DNA of 64,000 nucleotides, taken from the NCBI GenBank assembly GCA_028287235.1, contig JAQBQB010000010.1, positions 62,001 through 126,000 on the forward strand. Reading direction: 5' to 3'. Positions 10,806-20,197 of this stretch are shown here, in pieces. How positions within the stretch are numbered: the stretch's first letter is position 1; each line of letters starts with the position of its first letter. Both the position numbers and the translations under genes were made by a program. Below the pieces are notes generated by a model. It did no database searches and was not told the origin of the DNA. It was given only the letters and a program-made list of their open reading frames with translations. This DNA comes from Gemmatimonadota bacterium. Its GTDB lineage: Bacteria; Gemmatimonadota; Gemmatimonadetes; Gemmatimonadales; Gemmatimonadaceae.

Positions 10806-13800
10806 ATGACCCGACTTCCATTGCGCTGGGCGTGTGCGCTCGCACCGCTCCTGGCGCTCGTTGTGTCCGTTCCGGCAGGCGCTCAGGGCTACTTCGGGCG
10901 GAACAAGGTCCAGTACGAGACCTTTCCCTGGAAGATCCTTAAGTCCGAGCACTTCGACAATTTCTTCTATCCCGCCGAATCGCTGATCGTGAGCGACGCC
11001 GGACGCATGGCCGAGCGCTGGTACGCGCGGCACTCCGACACGTTCCGTCACGCGTTCGATCGCAAGTCCCTGGTCTTCTACGCCGACCATCCCGACTTCG
11101 AGCAGACGAACGTGATCAGCGAGCAGCTCGAGGAAGGTACGGGCGGCGTCACGGAATCGAACCGCACGCGCGTGATCATGCCGTTCACCGGCATCTACGC
11201 CGACAATGACCACGTGCTCGGCCACGAGCTGGTGCACGTCTTCCAATACAACATCGCCGAAGGCACGCCCGGCGGCGGGTTGATGCGGCTCGACGCGCTT
11301 CCGCTCTTCCTCATCGAAGGCATGGCCGAGTACTTCTCGCTTGGCCGCGAGGATCCGCTCACCGCGATGTGGATGCGCGACGCGGTGATGCGCAACAAGT
11401 TCCCCACGATCAAGCAGCTCAACACCGACCCGCGCTTCTTCCCGTACCGCTACGGCCAGGCGCTCTGGGCGTACGTGGGCGGACGCTGGGGCGATCGCGC
11501 GATCGTCGACGTCTATCGCACCGCCCTGCGCCTCGGCTGGGACAACGCGCTCGTGCGCGTGCTCGGCGAGAACTCCGACTCGTTGTCGAAGGACTGGGCC
11601 GCGGCCAACCGGCAGATGTACCTGCCGCAGATTGCCGGCCGCACCCATCCCGACAGCACCGGCGCCAGGCTGATCCCGCTCCAGCGCAGCGGCGACTACA
11701 ACCTCGCGCCCACGCTGAGTCCCGACGGCAAGCTGTTCGCCTTCTTCTCGAGCCGCAGCCTGTTCAGCATCGACCTGTTCGTGGGCGACGCGGTGACGGG
11801 CAAGATCATCAAGAAGCTGGGCGGTCCGTCGAGCGATCCGCACTTCGACGCGATCAGCTTCATCAACTCGGCGGGCGACTGGTCGCCGAACAGCGACAAG
11901 TTCGCGTTCATCGTGTACGCCGAGGGCAACAACGAGATCGCGATCCTCGACACCAAGTCGACGAACGTCGAGCGGCGCATCAAGCTGCCCGGCATCGGCG
12001 CGGTGAGCCACGTGTCCTGGTCGCCCGACGGCCGTACGCTCGCCTTCTCCGGCCAGGCCGGCGGCGTGAGCGATCTCTATCTGCTCGACCTGCAGGCGGG
12101 AACGATCCGCCAGCTGACCAACGACCGCTACGCCGACATCCAGCCCACTTGGTCGCCCGACGGCAAGACGCTCGCGTTCTCCACCGACCGCGGGCCGCAG
12201 ACCGACTTCAACAAACTCGTATTCTCGCCGCTCCAGCTCGCGACGTACGACATCGCGTCGGGGCGCATCAGCGTCTTCTCGCCGTTCGCGCACGGCAAGC
12301 ACATCAACCCGCAGTTCTCGCCCGACGGGCGCGACCTGTTCTTCGTGTCGGACCAGGACGGCATCGCCGACATCTATCGCCTCAACCTCGCGACCGCGCA
12401 GGTTTTCCGGATCACGAGCGTCGCGACCGGCGTGAGCGGCATCACGACGGTGTCGCCGGCGATCTCGGTGGCGCGCAAGACCGGCCGCATGCTTTTCACC
12501 ACATTCTACGACCAGGGCAACGAGATTCGCGGGTTCGACGCGGCGCAGACCGTCGGCACGCCCGTGACCCCGGCGCTGGTGGCCGAGGGCGCCCAGCTTC
12601 CGCCGCCGACCGTGACGAGGAGTCTCGTCAACGGCTATCTCGCCGACGCGACGACCGGCTTGCCGCCGGCAGCCGACTTCGCCGTGGTGCCCTACAAGCC
12701 GGCGTTCTCACTCGACGCGATCAGCCAGCCGCAGATCGGCGCGTCGGTGGGCGGACCGCTCGGACCGGGCGCGGTGGGCGGCGTCGCGATGATCTTCGGC
12801 GATCAGCTCAGCGACCGCCAGATCTACGCGTCGATCCAAGCCAACGGCACCGTGAAGGACATCGGCGGTGCCGTGCAGTACTACAACTTCAAGAACCGGT
12901 GGAACTACGGCTACGGCCTGGAGCACGTGCCGTATCTGACGGGCGGCGTGTTCCTGCGCGACACGACCGTGAACTCCGGCGGCGGCAACGTCGCGGCGCT
13001 CTCGGTGAACCAGGTCATCCAGCGCATCTACTTCGACAACGCCTCGATCAACACCCAGTATCCGTTCTCGTCCACCCGCCGGCTCGAGCTTTCGGCGAAC
13101 ATCACGCATCTCGGGTTCGACACGCAGATCATTCGCGACCTGTACATCGGCAACTCGCTCGTCGACGAGAACGTGTCGTCGCAGCAGTCGGCGTACAAGC
13201 CGGTGTGGTACGCGGGGCCGTCGATCGCGCTCGTGGGCGACAACTCGTTCGCGGCGTTCACGTCGCCGGTGGAGGGCGAGCGGTATCGCCTGCAGTACTC
13301 GCCGACCGTCGGCTCGGTCTCGTATCAGCTCGCGACCGCCGACTATCGCAAGTACCTGTTCTTCCGGCCGTTCACGCTGGCGTTCCGCGGCATGTCGATC
13401 GGCCGCTACGGAAAGGGCGCGGAGGACGTCAACTCGTCGTATCCGATCTACCTCGGCGAGGAGTCGTTGATTCGCGGCTACGGCTACGGGTCGTTCGGCA
13501 GCGACGAGTGCGTGTCCAATGGCACCACCGCGGCCGACCAGAGCCGCTGTCCGGCCTTCGAGCGATTGTTCGGGAGCAAGGTGGCGGTCATCAACACCGA
13601 GTTCAGAATTCCGTTGTTCGGCACGGAGGGGTTCGGCCTGTTGAACTTCCCGTATCTGCCCACGGAAGTATCGCCGTTCTTCGACGCCGGCGTGTCGTAT
13701 ACGAATTCACAGAATCCTGATTTCCGGCTCACGCGATCGGCGAACGACATTCCGGCGAAGTGCGCGGCGATCTCGAGCGACCCGGTATTGCAGCAGCAGC

Positions 13801-13964
13801 AGGCGTACTACCCGTGCGCCGATCGCATTCCGGTGTTCAGCGCCGGCGTGTCGATGCGCTTCAACCTCATGGGCTACGCGATACTCGAGGCATACGCGGC
13901 GCATCCGTTCCAGCGGCCGAAGAAGAATTGGGTGTGGGGCTTCCAGTTGGCGCCGGGCTGGTAG
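10806..13964 (+). CDS. Secreted gluzincin-like metallopeptidase with PD40 propeller and C-terminal outer-membrane barrel
   Basis: 1052 residues. A cleavable signal peptide ends near VPAGAQG (residue 27). A peptidase-MA-like domain follows with zinc motif HELVH at about 140-144 and the third-ligand region LIEGMAEYFS about 30 residues later, the gluzincin pattern. From about 285 to 600 there are repeated PD40/TolB-type blades (LSPDGKLFAFFSSR, SWSPDGRTLAFSG, TWSPDGKTLAFST, QFSPDGRDLFFVS). The last 330 residues look like a membrane beta-barrel: alternating strands, an RGYGYGSFG segment like that in the Omp85/D15 surface-antigen family, and a final Trp. I infer an outer-membrane-anchored peptidase whose propeller and catalytic domain face the periplasm or the outside. 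Substrate unknown. The next gene converges with one base between stops. Confidence 0.85.
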   Translation: MTRLPLRWACALAPLLALVVSVPAGAQGYFGRNKVQYETFPWKILKSEHFDNFFYPAESLIVSDAGRMAERWYARHSDTFRHAFDRKSLVFYADHPDFEQTNVISEQLEEGTGGVTESNRTRVIMPFTGIYADNDHVLGHELVHVFQYNIAEGTPGGGLMRLDALPLFLIEGMAEYFSLGREDPLTAMWMRDAVMRNKFPTIKQLNTDPRFFPYRYGQALWAYVGGRWGDRAIVDVYRTALRLGWDNALVRVLGENSDSLSKDWAAANRQMYLPQIAGRTHPDSTGARLIPLQRSGDYNLAPTLSPDGKLFAFFSSRSLFSIDLFVGDAVTGKIIKKLGGPSSDPHFDAISFINSAGDWSPNSDKFAFIVYAEGNNEIAILDTKSTNVERRIKLPGIGAVSHVSWSPDGRTLAFSGQAGGVSDLYLLDLQAGTIRQLTNDRYADIQPTWSPDGKTLAFSTDRGPQTDFNKLVFSPLQLATYDIASGRISVFSPFAHGKHINPQFSPDGRDLFFVSDQDGIADIYRLNLATAQVFRITSVATGVSGITTVSPAISVARKTGRMLFTTFYDQGNEIRGFDAAQTVGTPVTPALVAEGAQLPPPTVTRSLVNGYLADATTGLPPAADFAVVPYKPAFSLDAISQPQIGASVGGPLGPGAVGGVAMIFGDQLSDRQIYASIQANGTVKDIGGAVQYYNFKNRWNYGYGLEHVPYLTGGVFLRDTTVNSGGGNVAALSVNQVIQRIYFDNASINTQYPFSSTRRLELSANITHLGFDTQIIRDLYIGNSLVDENVSSQQSAYKPVWYAGPSIALVGDNSFAAFTSPVEGERYRLQYSPTVGSVSYQLATADYRKYLFFRPFTLAFRGMSIGRYGKGAEDVNSSYPIYLGEESLIRGYGYGSFGSDECVSNGTTAADQSRCPAFERLFGSKVAVINTEFRIPLFGTEGFGLLNFPYLPTEVSPFFDAGVSYTNSQNPDFRLTRSANDIPAKCAAISSDPVLQQQQAYYPCADRIPVFSAGVSMRFNLMGYAILEAYAAHPFQRPKKNWVWGFQLAPGW

Positions 13965-13965
13965 G

Positions 13966-16251
13966 CTACCACGCGTACAGCGCCCGGTACATGTCCGCGT
14001 TTCGCTGCACGATCCGCACGTAGTCCCGCGTCTCGGTGAACGGCACGCGCTCGGCGAACAGTTCGGGGTCGTCCATCCCGGCCTTGTTGGCCCAGCGCGT
14101 GACGCGTGAGCCGCCGGCGTTGTAGGCGGCGAGGACGCGCGGGAGCGGGCCGTATTGCTTCATGTACGTCGCGAGATGCGCGGTGCCGAGTTGGAGGTTC
14201 GCGTCGGGATCGGTGAGGAGCGCCGGATACCACACGGGGTAGTTGAGCCCCCGCGCGATCTCTTCGCCGACGGCCGGGAGCACCTGCATGAGACCGCGCG
14301 CGTTCGCGACCGACACAGCGCGCGCGTTGAAGTTGGATTCCTGACGAATCAGGCCGGCGACGAGCGCCGGATCGAGGTCGCGCGCCTTTGCGTCGCGCGC
14401 AAGCTCGTCGCGGTCGAGCAACGGAAAGAGCAGACGATAGGTGCGGCCGTCGCGCTGTCCCACGTCGATCAGTTTCTGCGCGAGACGGATGGTCCGCGAC
14501 GGCTGGCCGCGCTCGAGGAACGCATGCGCCGTCGAGACGAGGAGGTCGGGCGACGCCGGCGCGGCCGCTTCGAGCGCGTCGTACTCGAACTTCGCCTCGG
14601 TATCCATTCCGAGGCGCTCGAGGAGCGCTGCGCGCGCCATCGCGCTGTCGACCGACGCGAAGTGCGGGAAAGAGTCGGCGCGGGCCAGCGGTGTCCACGT
14701 TTTCTCGCCCAGCCGTTTGGCGCTCACGGATGCGTAGTACGACGAGGGCTGTTGCGCGACGACGTCGCGCCAGCGCGTGTGTGCCAACGCCTGGTCGCCC
14801 GCCGCGGCCCAAGCACGGCCGCTCCAGTAGCGCGCGGCGTTCGCCTCGTCGGACTTGGGGCTGAGCGTGAACAGCGAGTCGAGCTCCGCGGCCGCCGTCT
14901 TCGCATCGCCACCGACCAAGGTGATGATCGCCGCGTTGAAGCGCGCGTCAGCCGCACGCGCGCTCGTCGGATAGCTCTTGTACAACTGCTTATAGAGGGT
15001 GCGCGCCTGCGCGTCGTTTGCGTCGTCGGTGGAGAGATCGGCGAGGAGGTAGAGGGCCGAGCTCGCGGCGGTCGTGTCGGCGGGGAACTTGGCGACGACG
15101 TCGCGCAGCGCGGCTCGGGCCGCGTCGCCCGTCCCCGAGGTCAACAACATCCGCGCGCGCTGATAGCCCGCCTGCGCGGCGAGCGGACCTTGCACGGCGT
15201 CGAAGTGCGCCATGGCATCGCGGGTGCGGCTGGCGCGAACCAGCAGTTGGGCGTACTGCAGTTGATCGTTCGGCGAAACGAGGCCTGGCTGCGTCAGCGC
15301 ACGCTCGAACGCCACGATGGCGCGGGCTTGCGGGCCTGGCGCAGCGATGCCGCGCGCGATGATCAGCTCTTCCGCGGGCGTGAGACGGGTGAACGCCTTG
15401 TCGATCACGTCCGCCGCGCTCTTCGCGTCGGCGGTTCCGTTGTGGCCGCGGATGTACGTGAGCAGCTCGGTCTTGATCGCGTCGCGCGTCGCGCTGTCTG
15501 GGGCCACCGACAGCCGCAGCCGCAGGGCGGTGACCGTCGCGCCGAGCGCCGCATACCGCTGCGCGGCGCCGAGTGCGTCCGCGAAGCGCTCGCGGGCCTG
15601 CGCGTCGGTCCATGCGACGCGTGACCGAGCCGGCGCCAGCGCGATCGCGGCCAGCGTCTTTGCGCGCTTCGCCGAGTCGCTCTGATTGCCCGCCACGCGC
15701 AGCGAGAGCCAGTCGCGAATGGGGCGCAGCGACTCACCGGCACGGCCGTACGTGGCGGCGGCGCTGTCGAACATGTTGTTCCGCTCGAGCGCGCGCGCGA
15801 GGAATACCAGCCGCGCGGCCCGCGTCTCGGGACTCTTCGCGGCGCGGAGTGCGGCGCTCGCCTGCGTGAGGGCCGCCGTATCCGCCCCGCGCTCCAGCGC
15901 CGACCGCGTAAGCAGCTCGCGCCCTTCCCCGTCGAACTGCGAGTCGAGCCACGGCTCCTTCGCGAGCAGCTTGTCGACCTCCGCCCAACCGCCCCACCCT
16001 GCCGCCGCGCGCGCGCCGACGAGGATCGCCGACGGCGTGCGCTTCTGCGGATCGCGGAGCACCGGGGCGACGAGCTGTGTCGCGCGCCACGGGTGGCCCT
16101 GATCGATTGCCGATTGGGCGTCTTTGAGATCATCGGTCAAGACGATTCTTGGGAGCTCGCCGGCCGAAGGAATCTCACCGGCCGCGCTCGCTTCGTGCGA
16201 ACTGTTGCAACCGACGGACAGAGCGATCAGGACGAGGGCTGGGAGCTTCAT
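13966..16251 (-). CDS. Soluble lytic transglycosylase-like lipoprotein (Slt70 architecture)
   Basis: 761 residues. The N-terminal signal ends LSVGCNSS, a probable lipobox, so it is likely membrane-anchored in the periplasm. About 550 residues of TPR-like helical repeats form the superhelical domain typical of Slt70. The SLT catalytic domain covers the last 150 residues: catalytic Glu in LIRQESNFNARAVS, then ANARGLMQVLP, NLQLGTAHLATYM and VLAAYNAGGSRV, the three conserved SLT motifs. It cleaves the MurNAc-GlcNAc bond of peptidoglycan to 1,6-anhydro products. The stop lies one base from the convergent metallopeptidase gene. Confidence 0.93.
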   Translation of the reverse strand: MKLPALVLIALSVGCNSSHEASAAGEIPSAGELPRIVLTDDLKDAQSAIDQGHPWRATQLVAPVLRDPQKRTPSAILVGARAAAGWGGWAEVDKLLAKEPWLDSQFDGEGRELLTRSALERGADTAALTQASAALRAAKSPETRAARLVFLARALERNNMFDSAAATYGRAGESLRPIRDWLSLRVAGNQSDSAKRAKTLAAIALAPARSRVAWTDAQARERFADALGAAQRYAALGATVTALRLRLSVAPDSATRDAIKTELLTYIRGHNGTADAKSAADVIDKAFTRLTPAEELIIARGIAAPGPQARAIVAFERALTQPGLVSPNDQLQYAQLLVRASRTRDAMAHFDAVQGPLAAQAGYQRARMLLTSGTGDAARAALRDVVAKFPADTTAASSALYLLADLSTDDANDAQARTLYKQLYKSYPTSARAADARFNAAIITLVGGDAKTAAAELDSLFTLSPKSDEANAARYWSGRAWAAAGDQALAHTRWRDVVAQQPSSYYASVSAKRLGEKTWTPLARADSFPHFASVDSAMARAALLERLGMDTEAKFEYDALEAAAPASPDLLVSTAHAFLERGQPSRTIRLAQKLIDVGQRDGRTYRLLFPLLDRDELARDAKARDLDPALVAGLIRQESNFNARAVSVANARGLMQVLPAVGEEIARGLNYPVWYPALLTDPDANLQLGTAHLATYMKQYGPLPRVLAAYNAGGSRVTRWANKAGMDDPELFAERVPFTETRDYVRIVQRNADMYRALYAW

Positions 16252-16334
16252 ACAGGATCAGCTTTCAGGATTCGTACCGTTTGCGGAAAGGCTGGCTATA
16301 ATCCTACTGGCGCACCGAGCGCCCGTTCCAAAGA

Positions 16335-16364
16335 AAAATTCCCGGCTCTTGGGCCGGGAATTTT
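16335..16364 (-). terminator. Rho-independent terminator after the S9 peptidase gene
   Basis: A 12-base-pair stem (AAAATTCCCGGC and complement) closes on a six-base loop; on the minus strand the right arm runs into a T-run (AATTTTTCTTT). It lies about 40 bases past the S9 peptidase stop. A hairpin with the same core stands at 30804-30834. Confidence 0.85.
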
Positions 16365-16403
16365 CTATGTGACGGAATCATCCCGTTGTAGTGGCCAGTC
16401 GAG

Positions 16404-18713
16404 CTAGCGAGAGTTGCTCGTCGTCGCAGCCGTTGCCCCGGCCGGCTTGTCGATCAGCCAAAAATGAAACCACTGTCGCAGTCTGCTCAATCGGTCAACC
16501 AATAACCACGGCTCGCCAGTTCGAGAAAGATCGTGATTCGACCGAGGGTAGCGCACGAACTCCGCCGGGACTCCCTGCTTCTTCAAAGCCATGAACCACA
16601 GCTCGGCATTGCCGATCGGAGTCCGGAAATCTTCCTCGCTCTGCACGAGCAGCGTGGGAGTTTTCACCTTTTTCACATAGCGGATCGGTGAGAGCGTGTC
16701 GTACATAATCTGGTTCTCCCACGGCTTGCCGAAGAACTCCCCTTCGGTGAGCCCCTGCGCATCCGACGCGCCGTACCAAAAAGTCCATTCGCTGATCATG
16801 CGGTCGGTCTCCGCCGCCTTGAAGCGATTGGTCTTCGTCGTCACCCATGCCGTCATGAAGCCGCCGTACGAGCCGCCGGTTACGCCCATCTTCGTCGAGT
16901 CGACGTCGGCGCGTTTCGCGGCGATGTCGGTCGCCTTCATGATGTCGTCGAAGTCCTTGCCGCCCCAGTCGCCACGGCTCGCGTACGTGAACTCGGTGTT
17001 CGTGCCGCTCGAGCCGCGCGGGTTCGTGAACAACACCCACATGCCCGCGCCGGCGATGCTCTGGAACTCGTCGAACCAACCCTCGTTGTAGTCGGAGTGC
17101 GGGCCGCCGTGGATGTAGAGCACGAGCGGATATTTCTTCGAGGCGTCGTAGCCGTACGGCTTCATGAGCCAGCCTTCGACTTCCATGTTGCCGACCGACT
17201 TGTACTTGAACTCCTCGGCGTCGGACCATGCGACGTCGGCGTTCACCTTGTCGTTGAACGACGTGAGCTTGCGCTCGCCCGTGCCGTCGGCGTTGGCGAC
17301 GAACAGCTCGGTGGGATGCGTCATGTCCGTCGCGACGAACACCACGTGCGACTGCGACGCGTCGAACGTCGCATTGTTCACCACGCGGCGTCCGCCGAGC
17401 AGCGTTGTGATTTTCTTCGTCGCGGGATCGATCGCGTAGAGACCGCGCGCGCCGCCGGTCGACGTCTGCATCGCGATCGAGCCGTTCTTGAGCCACTGGA
17501 TCGTGCCGGGCTCGTACTGCCACGTGCCGAGAATGTCCTGCGGCTTGCCGCCGCCGGCGCTCACGACGAAGAGGCGTTGGTTCTTGAAACGGCCAGGTTG
17601 TCCGACGAACGCGATCTGCCGGCTGTCGGGCGACCAGACCACCTGCGCCTCGCTGCCGGCGTACTCGATCTTTCGCGGCGTGCACTCGGCGCTCTGCGCT
17701 TCGCAGCCGGCAACTGGAAGGATGAAGATCTCGGTGTCGTTGCGGAGCATCTCGTCGCGCTTCCGATCGGGCGCGAGCTTGGCGACCGAATCTCGCTCGG
17801 CGGTCACCACCGAATCGGCGCGCAGAGTGGCGTCGGCGACGAAGGCGATCCACTTGCCATCGGGCGACACGGAGACGTCGCGATGCGAGTACTTGGTGTT
17901 CGTGAGCTGCTTCCGCGGCGAGCCGTCGCGCTCGAGATAGATCTGCGCGGGCACCGGCTGTTGCGGCGCGCGCGGCGCGGTCGACGGCCCGGGGAGCATG
18001 CCCTGCCCGTTCGCCTTGTACACCATCTGTGTGATCTGCTTGCCGTCGAAGCGAGCGGGGTTCTCGGGCTTGGTGATCGCGTCGTACGGAGGACGCGCCA
18101 TGGGCAGCATGTGGCCGAACGGGTCGTTGGCGTTGGTGGCCGACGAGTCACTCTCGCCCGGTGCGCCACCCCGTCCACCGCGCGCACCACCGCCGCCCCC
18201 ACGCCCGCCACGACCACCCGACGCGCTGTCGCCGGTCGTGATCGAGAAGCTCTTGTCGGCCGGCTGCGATCCCTGCTGGAAGCGCGGTGCGCGATCGGGC
18301 TGGAACGCTTCGCCCGACGGCATGTCCATACGGAGCGCCCAATTCGTTCCGCGCCCTCCGGCTCGCTGCGAGGTGAAGTACAGCGTCTTGCCGTCGTCCG
18401 CGAAGCGCGGCGCGCTGCTCTCGAATCCGGGAGACGTGTAGCGCACGGGCTCACCGCCCTGCGTGTTCACCACCCACACCTCGGAGTGGCGCTTGTTCTC
18501 GGATTCGCGAACGGTGGTCACCGTGAACGCGACCTTGTTGCCGTCGGGCGAGAGTGCCGGCGCGCCGACCGTGGTGACCTTGTACCAGTCGGCGGGCGTG
18601 AATGCGTGGCGGGCCGGCGCCGTCTGCTGCGCGCCGACGATGCCGAGCGGCAGGAGCAGGCCCGCGCCGCGCAGGAGAATGGGCACGAACGCACCGGTGG
18701 ATTGCAATCGCAT
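16404..18713 (-). CDS. S9-family serine peptidase (acylaminoacyl/prolyl oligopeptidase type)
   Basis: 769 residues from ATG 18713, preferred because GGAGC lies just upstream and it gives a clean signal peptide ending GIVGAQQ. A PD40 beta-propeller spans about 40-510 (ALSPDGNKVAFTV, SVSPDGKWIAFVA, VWSPDSRQIAFVG). The alpha/beta-hydrolase domain follows, with nucleophile Ser in GGSYGG (about 613), Asp in EEDFRTP (about 694) and His in RSNHDLS (about 725). It should be exported and cut short peptides near their N termini or at proline. A Gly/Arg/Ser-rich low-complexity insert (about 155-190) interrupts the propeller and is unusual for the family. A terminator follows the gene. Confidence 0.93.
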   Translation of the reverse strand: MRLQSTGAFVPILLRGAGLLLPLGIVGAQQTAPARHAFTPADWYKVTTVGAPALSPDGNKVAFTVTTVRESENKRHSEVWVVNTQGGEPVRYTSPGFESSAPRFADDGKTLYFTSQRAGGRGTNWALRMDMPSGEAFQPDRAPRFQQGSQPADKSFSITTGDSASGGRGGRGGGGGARGGRGGAPGESDSSATNANDPFGHMLPMARPPYDAITKPENPARFDGKQITQMVYKANGQGMLPGPSTAPRAPQQPVPAQIYLERDGSPRKQLTNTKYSHRDVSVSPDGKWIAFVADATLRADSVVTAERDSVAKLAPDRKRDEMLRNDTEIFILPVAGCEAQSAECTPRKIEYAGSEAQVVWSPDSRQIAFVGQPGRFKNQRLFVVSAGGGKPQDILGTWQYEPGTIQWLKNGSIAMQTSTGGARGLYAIDPATKKITTLLGGRRVVNNATFDASQSHVVFVATDMTHPTELFVANADGTGERKLTSFNDKVNADVAWSDAEEFKYKSVGNMEVEGWLMKPYGYDASKKYPLVLYIHGGPHSDYNEGWFDEFQSIAGAGMWVLFTNPRGSSGTNTEFTYASRGDWGGKDFDDIMKATDIAAKRADVDSTKMGVTGGSYGGFMTAWVTTKTNRFKAAETDRMISEWTFWYGASDAQGLTEGEFFGKPWENQIMYDTLSPIRYVKKVKTPTLLVQSEEDFRTPIGNAELWFMALKKQGVPAEFVRYPRSNHDLSRTGEPWLLVDRLSRLRQWFHFWLIDKPAGATAATTSNSR

Positions 18714-18767
18714 CGGAAGCTCCGAATTGGTGGAATGGAGGGGGGTGGGGCGTGCCACCCTTACAGA

Positions 18768-20066
18768 TTAACGCACTGCGGCGACAGACGTTGGCGTGGG
18801 CAGGCTCACCCTCTCGCCGGCACGGAGGTCGCCCTTTCGGCGGCTTTTCTCGGCGTACATGGCGCGATCGGCGCGCTCGATCGCGTCCGACAGCTCCTCC
18901 GAGCTGGCGTAGTCGGCGGCGCCGAGGCTCACGCGAAGCCGAATGCGCTCGGCGACGCCCGTGTCGATGTCGCCCGCGCTCTCGACGGCGAGCTGGAGCC
19001 GCGTCAGGACGTCCGACGCGTGGGCCGACGGCACCACGAGGAGAAACTCGTCGCCGCCCCAGCGATAGAGCTTGTCATACGAGCGAAGCGTGACCCGCAA
19101 CGCCTCGGCGCAGCGACGCAGCGTCTGGTCGCCGACGGAGTGGCCGAAGCGGTCGTTGACGAGCTTCAGGTCGTCGACGTCGGCGACGACCACCGTGCCG
19201 AACGTGGCGCGCGCCATCTCGAGTCCCACGCCCTCGGAAAAGGCGCGACGATTCAATGAGTCGGTAAGCGAATCGTACAGCGCGGCACGGCGCAGTTGAT
19301 CATGGGTCACGCGCAGCTCCGCCTGCGCGTCGTCCACCTCGCGCTTCGCGTCCTCCATGAGCACGAGCACCATGGCGTAGCCGAGCAGCACGTTCAGCGC
19401 GAGATCGAAGTACGAGTTGAGGCCCACCAGGGTGCGCGCCGCATCGGCCAACGACCCGGGCACGGTCTGGATCGCGACGGCGAAGCTGCCGGCGTAGCAA
19501 AGCCAGAGGATGGCCAGCAGCGCGAAGCACGCGCCGGCCGCCGTGCTGCCCGTGGTGCGTCGCGAGCGAGGCAGCCAGAGGAGCGCGGAGGCGCAGTAGC
19601 CGAGCGCTGGAACCGCGATGGCGCTCTGCCAGATGACCATCTCGTTGAGGCCGTGCCGCGACGCGGCGGTCGACACGAGCGCGAACGCGACCGCCGCGCC
19701 CCAGAGCTTTCTGGTGGCGACGAAGCCCGCCGTGGTGCCGGCGACGTACATGAGCGTGCCGCGCACGAAGAAGATGAAGCCGAGGCCTTTGCTCGTCTGG
19801 TAGATCAGATAGAGCACTCGGACGAGCGGATGCTGTTCGCCGAGCGGAGAGCCGGTGAGGCCCGGGAGCAGCATGTACCGCACGACGAGCGCGAGGATCG
19901 CGACGGCGAGCGCGCCCCAGGCCGCGACCCAGGCCGTGAAGTACGCGCGGCGCAGCACGAACCGGCGGAGCATGAGGAACAATCCGATGAGCATCACCGC
20001 GCCGCCGAGCTGCACGAGGACGCCGAGGAACGACAGCACCGGAAAGGTTTGCGCGGGAGGCTGCAT
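18768..20066 (-). CDS. Membrane diguanylate cyclase (GGDEF)
   Basis: 432 residues from ATG 20066. About seven to eight hydrophobic helices occupy residues 10-245; no known ligand-binding fold is obvious in them. A short coiled linker (MEDAKREVDDAQAELRVTHDQL) leads to a GGDEF domain with DSLTDSLNRRAF, the metal-binding DVDDLKLVND segment and an intact active-site motif in YRWGGDEFLLV (about residue 337). It should make cyclic di-GMP from two GTP in response to an unknown membrane signal. No inhibitory RxxD five residues before GGDEF is evident. A longer reading to 21005 belongs to the neighbouring gene in another frame. No good ribosome binding site is visible. Confidence 0.9.
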   Translation of the reverse strand: MQPPAQTFPVLSFLGVLVQLGGAVMLIGLFLMLRRFVLRRAYFTAWVAAWGALAVAILALVVRYMLLPGLTGSPLGEQHPLVRVLYLIYQTSKGLGFIFFVRGTLMYVAGTTAGFVATRKLWGAAVAFALVSTAASRHGLNEMVIWQSAIAVPALGYCASALLWLPRSRRTTGSTAAGACFALLAILWLCYAGSFAVAIQTVPGSLADAARTLVGLNSYFDLALNVLLGYAMVLVLMEDAKREVDDAQAELRVTHDQLRRAALYDSLTDSLNRRAFSEGVGLEMARATFGTVVVADVDDLKLVNDRFGHSVGDQTLRRCAEALRVTLRSYDKLYRWGGDEFLLVVPSAHASDVLTRLQLAVESAGDIDTGVAERIRLRVSLGAADYASSEELSDAIERADRAMYAEKSRRKGDLRAGERVSLPTPTSVAAVR

Positions 20067-20197
20067 GCGACACCGGCGCCGGTCTGCGGGAAACCGAGTG
20101 GAGACGAGGAGGGGCGCCCAAACTTGCGCCCGTGCGGTCCCGCCGTCCAGACTGAAGATGGAGATCCGAAAGGAAGGTCCCCATGCATGGCACGCAG

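Noticed and set aside
18733-18760. GGGTGG/CCACCC hairpin as a terminator between the cyclase and S9 genes
   Set aside because: Six pairs only, no U-run; the two genes may well be co-transcribed.
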